Positions 45,359 through 52,141 of a stretch of 64,000 nt of DNA are shown one piece after another; within the stretch, counting starts at the first letter, position 1; every line of letters starts with the position of its first letter. The translations under genes were made by a program, and so were the position numbers. The notes under the pieces were generated by a model. The model searched no databases and had not been told where the DNA came from. It saw only the letters and a program-made list of their open reading frames with translations. Source of the DNA: CBDAQV01 sp965199335. Its GTDB lineage: Bacteria; Pseudomonadota; Alphaproteobacteria; CALMVH01. The stretch spans positions 434,001-498,000 of the forward strand of contig CBDAQZ010000003.1 of the NCBI GenBank assembly GCA_965199335.1, given 5' to 3'.

Positions 45359-46572
45359 GCGCTAGCGACCCGTTCGGCCTCGGCAGCGCCCGCAGCCTTC
45401 ATCAGCGGCATGCGGAAGGTGAAGCAAGTCTCTTCCCGCGTGGAGCTTACGGTCAGCGTGCCGCCATGCGCCTTGGCGATTTCCATCGCGATGTACAGGC
45501 CAAGCCCGAGCCCCTGCTGATTGGCGTGGAAGCTGCCGCGCGTGAACGGCTGGAACAGGTGCTCCATCATCGCTTCCGGGATCGGTTCGCCGGTATTGGC
45601 CACCGATAGCTCGAACATGTCGCCGCGCGTGAAAGCGCGGACGCGCACGGGCTTTTCAGGCGGGCTGTATGTCAGCGCGTTACCGAGCAGGTTGGAGAAC
45701 ATCTGCCCGATACGGCCACGGTCGCAATCGACCGGCTGGGTCAAGTCGATTTCTGTGTCGATCCGGCGGCCCGGCGAGGTGACCTTGAGTTCGGCGATGA
45801 TCTGCGACAGGCTGAATTCCAGTGTCTCGTCGGGATCGCGGCGCAGGGCGATGCCGCCGCCCAGGCGGCCGCGCGCCAGGTCCAGCACATTGTCGATCAG
45901 GCCCGACATGCGTACGACGCTGTTTTGCATCAGGCCCAGCAGTTCGATCGCACGATCGTTCAGCGGTGTCTTGCGCAGCAGCCGCACCCCGGCGCCGATC
46001 GAGGCCAGCGGATTGCGCAGATCGTGGCCCAGCACGGCAATGAACTCCTCGCGCAGATCGGCGGTGGCGCGCGCATCGGCCAGGCGCGCCTCGCTGGCCT
46101 CCAGCTTTTTCGTGGCATCCAGGTGAAAGGCGATCAGCTCGGCGAACAAGCGGAACATGCCGATGACTTCGGGCGTGTTGACCTGCGCCGGCTTCATGTC
46201 GATGGCGCATAGCGTGCCGAAGAACGAGCCATCGGCCAGTATGATCGGCATCGAGATATAGCTTTCGAAGCCATACAACATCGGCGTCGGGTGGTGGCAG
46301 TAGGATTTGTCCTGCGAGACGTGATTGATGACCACGGGCTCTCGGCTTTGGCGGATTTCGGCGCAGATCGTGGTATCGACCTTCAATTCGCCACCCGCTT
46401 TCAGGCCGAACTCGATCTCGTCGCGCACACTGCAGGCGATCCAGCGATCCTCGGTCACCCGGGCGATGGCAGCCATGCCCATGCCGGTGGTGCGGCACAC
46501 GACCTCGAGAATCGTCGGCACCGCCGCGATTCGTCCAATTGCCTCAACATCTGCCTGCAGATCGAATGCCAT
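45355..46572 (-). CDS. GAF-domain sensor histidine kinase
   Basis: 405 aa, soluble. Residues 1-160 form a GAF domain (VCRTTGMGMAAIARVTEDRW, YISMPIILADGSFFGTLCAI), of the type used by phytochrome-like and redox sensors. A dimerisation helix follows with the phosphoacceptor in GHDLRNPLASIGAG, then the ATPase domain: MFSNLLGNALTYSP (N box), ANTGEPIPEAMMEHLFQPF and QGLGLGLYIAMEIAKAHGG. No partner response regulator is adjacent. Convergent with the QorB-like gene; divergent from the Tat-exported SDR. Confidence 0.9.
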   Translation of the reverse strand: MAFDLQADVEAIGRIAAVPTILEVVCRTTGMGMAAIARVTEDRWIACSVRDEIEFGLKAGGELKVDTTICAEIRQSREPVVINHVSQDKSYCHHPTPMLYGFESYISMPIILADGSFFGTLCAIDMKPAQVNTPEVIGMFRLFAELIAFHLDATKKLEASEARLADARATADLREEFIAVLGHDLRNPLASIGAGVRLLRKTPLNDRAIELLGLMQNSVVRMSGLIDNVLDLARGRLGGGIALRRDPDETLEFSLSQIIAELKVTSPGRRIDTEIDLTQPVDCDRGRIGQMFSNLLGNALTYSPPEKPVRVRAFTRGDMFELSVANTGEPIPEAMMEHLFQPFTRGSFHANQQGLGLGLYIAMEIAKAHGGTLTVSSTREETCFTFRMPLMKAAGAAEAERVASA

Positions 46573-46673
46573 TATGTTTCATAGCACATCCGAGTCGCAG
46601 GTTTGAAGTGTGAATTACGGCAGGAACAATCGAGCCCGCGTCCCGTTCATCGACCACACACAGGAGTTCCCGC

Positions 46674-47681
46674 ATGGATACCAAGGACAGCAAGCCGTTT
46701 TCCCGCCGCCAGGTCATCGGCGGCATGGGTGTCGGCTTGGCCGCCGTCGCGGCCGTGCCCGCGCTGGGACAAACCCCCGCCCCGGCAATGGTGCCGGCGC
46801 AGCCGTTGCAGGATCCCGGCAGCAAATATCCGCGGCCGCCGTACAAGAGCCAGAGCCAGCCCTGGCCGGGCCTTGCCGGCAAGATGGACCCGAAACCGGA
46901 TCATGGCGAAACCAGCTATCGCGGATCGGGCCGCCTGCGCGGGCGCAAGGCGCTGATCACCGGCGGCGACTCCGGGATGGGCCGCGCCGCCGCCATCGCC
47001 TACGCACGGGAAGGCGCGGACGTGGCGATCAACTATCTGCCGGACGAGGAACCGGACGCACAGGAAGTCATCGCCCTGATCAAGGCCGAGGGCCGCGTCG
47101 GCCTCGCTTTGCCCGGTGACATCCGCGACGAAGGGTTCTGCAACAAGCTGGTGGCCGATGCGGTCAAGGGCCTGGGCGGGCTGGACATCCTGGTCAACAA
47201 CGCGGGCCGGCAGCAGGTCCACGCCTCGATCCTCGACATCTCGACCGAGCAGTTCGACTGGACGATGAAAACCAACATCTACGCGCCGTTCTGGATCATC
47301 AAGGCGGCGCTGCCGCACCTGCCGCCGGGTGCCACGATCATCGCCACGACGTCCGAACAGGCCTACGACCCGTCCGAAAACCTGTACGATTACGCCCAGA
47401 CCAAGGCGGCGACTATGAACTACGTCAAGTCGCTGGCCAAGCAGCTGGCGCCCAAGGGCATCCGCGTCAACGGCGTCGCTCCCGGCCCGATCTGGACGCC
47501 GTTGCAGGTCAGCGGCGGCGCGACGCAGGAGAAACTGATGCATTTCGGCGGCCAGACCCCGCTGGGCCGCGCCGGTCAGCCGGCGGAGCTGGGTTCGATC
47601 TATGTCCAGCTGGCCGCCAGCGATGCCAGCTACGCGACCGGACAGATCTATGGCGCGGCGGGCGGCGGCGGCCAGCCTTAA
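46674..47681 (+). CDS. Exported short-chain dehydrogenase with Tat signal
   Basis: 335 aa, AGGAG about 10 bp upstream. Residues 1-32 are a twin-arginine signal peptide: SRRQVIGGMGVGLAAVAAVP. The mature enzyme is of the YhdF/YghA-like SDR type: proline-rich entry PRPPYKSQSQPWPGLAGKMD, cofactor loop TGGDSGMGRA, NNAG, active-site serine in TTSEQAYDPS and YDYAQTKAA (YxxxK). It is expected to fold with bound NAD(P) in the cytoplasm before export, as typical for Tat. The substrate, probably an alcohol or aldehyde, is unknown. It converges with the cupin gene (4-nt overlap). Confidence 0.88.
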   Translation: MDTKDSKPFSRRQVIGGMGVGLAAVAAVPALGQTPAPAMVPAQPLQDPGSKYPRPPYKSQSQPWPGLAGKMDPKPDHGETSYRGSGRLRGRKALITGGDSGMGRAAAIAYAREGADVAINYLPDEEPDAQEVIALIKAEGRVGLALPGDIRDEGFCNKLVADAVKGLGGLDILVNNAGRQQVHASILDISTEQFDWTMKTNIYAPFWIIKAALPHLPPGATIIATTSEQAYDPSENLYDYAQTKAATMNYVKSLAKQLAPKGIRVNGVAPGPIWTPLQVSGGATQEKLMHFGGQTPLGRAGQPAELGSIYVQLAASDASYATGQIYGAAGGGGQP

Positions 47682-48205
47682 AAATCAGCCGGCACGAACT
47701 CCGTCTTGTACTGCGCGGCCAGTGCCTTGGCCTTTGCGCCGCGCTCCACTTTTTCCGCATCGCCGATCTGCGGCGGCGGGGCGTCGCGGCTGTCCATCGG
47801 CACGCCCACCGCGAGGAAGAATTCATCCTGCCCCGCAGGCGTGCACATGCACAGCAGGTGCGCCGGCATGGACGAGGTGGTACGGAACCGGTGCGGCGCG
47901 TTAGCCGGGATATTCACGGTGTCGCCGACGCGGGCGGTGGTCGTCCGGCCACGGAAGGTCAGCTCGATCTGCCCCTCCAGCACGGTGAACATTTCCTCGA
48001 AATCGTGGCGGTGCATCGGCGGCCCGCTGCCCGGCGGCACCAGCATGTCGATCAGGCAGTAGCGTCCCCCTGTATCCTGCCCCGTGACCAGGATGGTATA
48101 GGTGCCGCCCGCGATCGAAAGGTGCTTCAACGTGCCGTCGGTCGCCGGGTTGGCCAGGGTCAGCGTGCGTGCCGGATCGTCGGCGGGAATGGCGTTATCG
48201 GGCAT
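47678..48205 (-). CDS. Cupin-fold protein
   Basis: 175 aa from ATG 48205 (AAAGGA upstream); a longer frame exists but lacks such a site. The double-stranded beta-helix motifs are PPMHRHDFEEMFTVLEGQIE (GxHxH-type with H-x-H and E) and GDTVNIPANAPHRFR, so a metal is likely bound by three histidines and a glutamate. Such single-domain cupins are dioxygenase-, isomerase- or sensor-like; no substrate is evident. It lies between a Tat-exported SDR and a hypothetical gene. Confidence 0.85.
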   Translation of the reverse strand: MPDNAIPADDPARTLTLANPATDGTLKHLSIAGGTYTILVTGQDTGGRYCLIDMLVPPGSGPPMHRHDFEEMFTVLEGQIELTFRGRTTTARVGDTVNIPANAPHRFRTTSSMPAHLLCMCTPAGQDEFFLAVGVPMDSRDAPPPQIGDAEKVERGAKAKALAAQYKTEFVPADF

Positions 48206-48323
48206 GACTGGTCCTTTCGCTGAAAGACGAGCCATACACGATGCAACGGGCATGGGCCATCCCATCGCCCTTTACACGATGCGACGAATACGTCGTTGGA
48301 TTCCTCCACCGCCGGTGACAAGC

Positions 48324-48746
48324 TTACCCGCTTAACCCCAGCGGCTCCAGCGGCACGTCTCCCATGCGCAGATGGTGCTTGTAGCCGGCCGAGGTTTGCA
48401 GCAGTTTGCGCAGGCCGTCGCTGCCCTTCAGCGGGCGTTGGCCCGCGAATATGGCGTCGCCTTCCTGTTCGAAACGGGGCACGATGGTATTGACCGCGTT
48501 CGCCACGGCGATTTCCGACGCTACTGGCTGGCTTTCCGATCCGAATTCGGCGACCACGTAGTGGCGGCCGATGGCGATGTCGCGGCCTGCGACCACCACG
48601 CTGCCGCCGTCCAGCGTGCCGGCCCATTGCGGCGGCTCGCTGCCGCATTCGCGGTTCGCCATGTCGGAAATCATGCGCTGCAGCGGGCCTGCGTACTGGG
48701 TCAGGGCCTTGCGGGTTTCACGGCTGATGGGATTAAGCTGTACCAT
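48324..48746 (-). CDS. Hypothetical protein, 140 aa
   Basis: MVQLNPISRETRKALTQYAG ... is a soluble protein of mixed helix and strand with no recognised domain, signal peptide or membrane segment. The stretch MANRECGSEPPQWAG and a strand-rich centre (GGSVVVAGRDIAIGRHYVVA) suggest a small binding fold. It is 36 bp downstream of the phosphoesterase gene on the same strand and may be cotranscribed with it. Function unknown. Confidence 0.62.
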   Translation of the reverse strand: MVQLNPISRETRKALTQYAGPLQRMISDMANRECGSEPPQWAGTLDGGSVVVAGRDIAIGRHYVVAEFGSESQPVASEIAVANAVNTIVPRFEQEGDAIFAGQRPLKGSDGLRKLLQTSAGYKHHLRMGDVPLEPLGLSG

Positions 48747-48782
48747 TGGATACCTTTTTGGAAATGAAGTGTCGGTGGGTGA

Positions 48783-50108
48783 TCATACGGCCAGCGCCAG
48801 TTCGGGGCCAACCAGATACGGGCGCAGCGGCAGGACCTCTTCAAGACGCGGGCTGCGCGGCGGCAGGTTGCCGTCCCTCCTCGCATCCTCGAGCGTGGCG
48901 AGGATCGTCTCGGCCTGGCGCAAGGTCTTGACGGCGCGGCGGGATGCGCCGTCCGGCAGCACGATCAGCCCGTTGTCGTCCTTGTGCCCCGGGTCGACGT
49001 TCAGGATGCGGCACAGCCGGTCGACATGGTATGCCTGATCCTCGACCTTCTGCCAGATGCCCTGGCGGTCCTTCGCCGGCCACATCCGCCCGGCGAGGCG
49101 GAACAGGTGGTCGGCCTTGGCGGTATATTCGTTTTCGACAGGGACCGGATCCTCGGCGAAGTGCGACAGGCCGATGTCGCGGTAGAGCACGGTGTATCTG
49201 TTCCCGTCCTCCATCTCGATATCCATGTGGTGGCGGTGCAGCGTGCGGACGGCGAAATTGCCGTGTTTGTCATGCACCGCGTCCTCGACATGGTCGCACC
49301 AGCTACCGTCGTTGATCAGCAGCTTGCCGCCCGGCGTCAGGTGGAAATCCTTCATGTGCGTGTCGCCGCTGATGCTGCCATCATAACGGCTGGCGTCGAT
49401 GGCCCGTTCTGTGTGTCCCAAGACGCCCATCTTGCCGTTGATGAAGGTCTTGAACCGTTTCTTGCTCCACATCGCCACCGAGGCGTTTTCCAGGTGGCAG
49501 TCCTCCTGCAGGAAATGGTCGACCTCGCCCGCGGCGTTCAGCAACGCATCGCCCAGCTTGTCGCCCTTTTCCGGATCGAGGAAGCCCATCGCCTCATAGC
49601 GCCGCTTGTGCCCGTGCTCGACCAGGAACAGACGGCCCTTGGGATCGAGATAGGATGACTCGTCGCGTACATTCATGCCGAACAGGGTGAAGGGCCGGTT
49701 CAGATGCCGTTCCAGCCCGATCTCGTGATTGCCGCCGACGACAGTGACATCCGTAAGCCCCGTCTCCGCCTTCCGGATAAGCAGGCCCGCGCCCTGCCGG
49801 TGATAGGGCGGCGTATGCTGGGTATCCTTGCGCATCATCTCGATGCCGCCGATCATGTCGCCGACCACGAACAGGACGTCGCTTTCGTTGTCGCGCATCA
49901 CCATGCACCCGCGCTTGGCGCGGCTGAACTTCGAGCCCCAGTGAACGTCGGAAAAGGACTGGAAAGGAAAATGGAGAACCGGACGGCCGGTCAGCGGACT
50001 GATTCGTATGTCGAGGTCGAGGCGCAGGCCCGGACGCAAATTCGTATAGATCGTACCATCGGGCGCGGGCGGCCCCGTTTCGTTATGGACGGGATAGTCG
50101 GTCGTCAT
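48783..50108 (-). CDS. Metallophosphoesterase, LpxH-like (UDP-2,3-diacylglucosamine hydrolase superfamily)
   Basis: 441 aa. The calcineurin-like metal motifs are in order: FSDVHWGSKFSR (D-x-H), VVGDMIGGIEM (GD), TVVGGNHEIGLERH (GNHE), VEHGHKRRYE (H) and SGDTHMKDFH (the final GxTH form, here GDTH). The N-terminal core (about 50-270) resembles the LpxH/COG2908 branch that removes UMP from UDP-diacylglucosamine or acts on related phosphodiesters, but the protein is nearly twice the usual length: about 160 C-terminal residues have no family match that I can see. A role in lipid A synthesis is therefore uncertain. Confidence 0.82.
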   Translation of the reverse strand: MTTDYPVHNETGPPAPDGTIYTNLRPGLRLDLDIRISPLTGRPVLHFPFQSFSDVHWGSKFSRAKRGCMVMRDNESDVLFVVGDMIGGIEMMRKDTQHTPPYHRQGAGLLIRKAETGLTDVTVVGGNHEIGLERHLNRPFTLFGMNVRDESSYLDPKGRLFLVEHGHKRRYEAMGFLDPEKGDKLGDALLNAAGEVDHFLQEDCHLENASVAMWSKKRFKTFINGKMGVLGHTERAIDASRYDGSISGDTHMKDFHLTPGGKLLINDGSWCDHVEDAVHDKHGNFAVRTLHRHHMDIEMEDGNRYTVLYRDIGLSHFAEDPVPVENEYTAKADHLFRLAGRMWPAKDRQGIWQKVEDQAYHVDRLCRILNVDPGHKDDNGLIVLPDGASRRAVKTLRQAETILATLEDARRDGNLPPRSPRLEEVLPLRPYLVGPELALAV

Positions 50109-50371
50109 GCGGGTTGCCCTGTATGCCTGGGGGTATTTTTCGCCCGCTTTTAGGCGGCTGGCCGTGTAAAACGCAAGGAATCAATTCGGTTGCATTTCGG
50201 CGTGCAGGCGCTATTCTGAACGGATTATCATTGTAGTTTTCGAACAAGCAATTTATCCAGTTAAATCATATATTTAAACGAAAACTGACTGGCCGGAAAT
50301 CGGCCCGGATGATTACGCTTGCTTTTGACCACAGCCGCCCGGCTTCGGTCGCTGCCGAGTCTGTGTTCGCT

Positions 50372-51583
50372 CTAGCGAACAAGTGCCACGCACCGTCCGG
50401 TATCGGGCCGTGGCAGATGCGCAAAGTCACCCGCCGGGGCGTCCGTGCCGAAGCCCTTCACCCGCAGCGAGGCATCCGCTCCGGCATAGCCCGCCCGCAT
50501 CGCAAGCGCGATCTCGCCATTGCTGAACGTGCTGAGCCGTGTGCGCAGGGCGGCGGCGTCCTGGCTTTCCACCGGGGTAAGCGGCAGCGGGTCGGCGACG
50601 CCGTAATCCGTGACCGGCCTGCCGATCTTCCACACGGCGACATGGCGCTGGCCGATGGCGTCGAGGCCGTTGAGTGTCGTCTCGTCGGCCTGTTCCGCCT
50701 GGTACTGCATCATGTTGACGACGCGCGCGAACTGGCCCAGCCACCGCCCCGTCGGCTCGCCGATCTGCGGCACGATGGCGCCGGCGTTGCTGACCAGCAC
50801 GGTGCGGCAGTTCATCAGCACATCCTTCAACCCCATGTTGTCGCGCACGCCGCCATCGGTCAGCACCGCCTCGTCGATGAACGGCGCGTCGTGCAAATCA
50901 TCGCCCGGGCGCTTGACCACGACCTGCCGGGTCATGTCGAGATGAACCGGCGACAGGAACGGCGGAAACGCCGACGAGGCTGCCACCGCGCGTGCCAGCC
51001 GGAAGGCGGGGTCGCGGATGAAGCCGACGCGGTCGTCCGTCGCCTCGGCCTTGGTGAACTGGAAACCCTCAAGCGTCTGCAGGTTGGAGGCCTGGATGGC
51101 GATGCGCGGCGCATCGGGCAAATCGGCCAGCCGCGCGCCGTGGAACAGGTGTTTGTCGTACACGGCCGCCAGCTCCATCGCCGGACCGGCATGCGGCAGC
51201 AGCAGGCCCTTGAGCACGCCCTTGATGACGGAGGGGATATCGGCCTTCACATGCGCGAACCTGACCAGCGGCTCGGCCACTTCTTCGATCAGGTTGGTGG
51301 CGACGCCTTTGTCATTGAATGTCAGGTCCTTCCAGGCCAATCCCAGCTGCGCCCCGACGAGGGCCGCGCCCGACACGACGGAGATTTCGCCCAGGCGCGG
51401 CAGCAGCCCCATCTCGTTCATGCGGATCAGCGCGCCGACATGATAAAGCATCGCCCGATACCCGCCGCCCGACAGGCACAGCCCGATCGTATCCGCCGGA
51501 TTGGCATTGAGAAAATCCGGCGCCGGCTTGTCGGGCAAGGGTGATGCGGCGGGATCGGTTAGTGAGATGGAGGGAATTGGCAT
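50372..51583 (-). CDS. Patatin-like phospholipase family protein
   Basis: 403 aa. The oxyanion motif is LCLSGGGYRAMLYHVGAL and the catalytic aspartate lies in VLTDGGVRDNMGL (DGG). The nucleophile elbow, normally GxSxG, reads SVVSGAALVG: the serine is present but the first glycine is valine. Patatin enzymes hydrolyse acyl groups from phospholipids; some are secreted effectors, but no signal peptide is visible here. It stands alone in its operon; a 263-bp gap to the phosphoesterase contains nothing else recognised. Confidence 0.86.
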   Translation of the reverse strand: MPIPSISLTDPAASPLPDKPAPDFLNANPADTIGLCLSGGGYRAMLYHVGALIRMNEMGLLPRLGEISVVSGAALVGAQLGLAWKDLTFNDKGVATNLIEEVAEPLVRFAHVKADIPSVIKGVLKGLLLPHAGPAMELAAVYDKHLFHGARLADLPDAPRIAIQASNLQTLEGFQFTKAEATDDRVGFIRDPAFRLARAVAASSAFPPFLSPVHLDMTRQVVVKRPGDDLHDAPFIDEAVLTDGGVRDNMGLKDVLMNCRTVLVSNAGAIVPQIGEPTGRWLGQFARVVNMMQYQAEQADETTLNGLDAIGQRHVAVWKIGRPVTDYGVADPLPLTPVESQDAAALRTRLSTFSNGEIALAMRAGYAGADASLRVKGFGTDAPAGDFAHLPRPDTGRCVALVR

Positions 51584-51629
51584 AAATATTAATTACTTGT
51601 AAACTATTAGGACCAACAGGTCAATAGCT

Positions 51630-52112
51630 TTACTTCTGCGCCAGCTTTGCCATCGCTTCGGGCTTCAACCGGTAATATGTCTGCGTATCCAGGGCGACCG
51701 CGCCGAGCGAAAAGTAGAACCTGATCGCCTCCGTGTTCCAGTCATAGGCCTTCCAGTCGACCTTGACGTAGCCGCCTTCGTGCCCGATGCGAACAACATC
51801 GACAAACAGCGCGCGTCCGATGCCTTTTGCCCGGTGATCCGGCGTGACGTACAGGTCTTCCAGGAACAGCCCCTGCCTGCCGCTATAGGTCGAGTTGATC
51901 TTGAAGAAAACGGCATAGCCGACGATCTGGCCGTCTACCTCCGCGACCAGTGCCTCTGCCGATGGTATGGGAGCAAAGAAAACATTGTACAGGTCGGCTT
52001 CGGTCGCAGTGACATCGGCCAGATCGCCGCCGAATTCTGCCAGTTCCTTCACCAGCCGTAATATGTCGGCGATGTCTTTTTCCTGTGTGGGGCGGATAAG
52101 ATGGTTGGACAT
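51630..52112 (-). CDS. GNAT-family N-acetyltransferase
   Basis: 160 aa from ATG 52112 with GGAG 6 bp upstream; an open frame reaches farther but crosses the end of polA. The acetyl-CoA binding motif is VTPDHRAKGIGRALF (R/QxxGxG/A), preceded by QGLFLEDLYV and followed by WNTEAIRFYFSLGA. The EDLYV, SGRQG and WNTEAIRFY features are those of the spermidine/spermine or thialysine N-acetyltransferase (SSAT-like) subgroup, so a small amine is a likely acceptor. It sits just downstream of polA on the same strand. Confidence 0.88.
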   Translation of the reverse strand: MSNHLIRPTQEKDIADILRLVKELAEFGGDLADVTATEADLYNVFFAPIPSAEALVAEVDGQIVGYAVFFKINSTYSGRQGLFLEDLYVTPDHRAKGIGRALFVDVVRIGHEGGYVKVDWKAYDWNTEAIRFYFSLGAVALDTQTYYRLKPEAMAKLAQK

Positions 52113-52141
52113 GCGTGTCTCCTTGCGATTCGTCGGATTGC

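Noticed and set aside
50109..50371. A gene in the 263-bp gap before the patatin gene's 3' end
   Set aside because: No open frame with a start, ribosome-binding site or plausible composition; probably the upstream region of the phosphoesterase gene.
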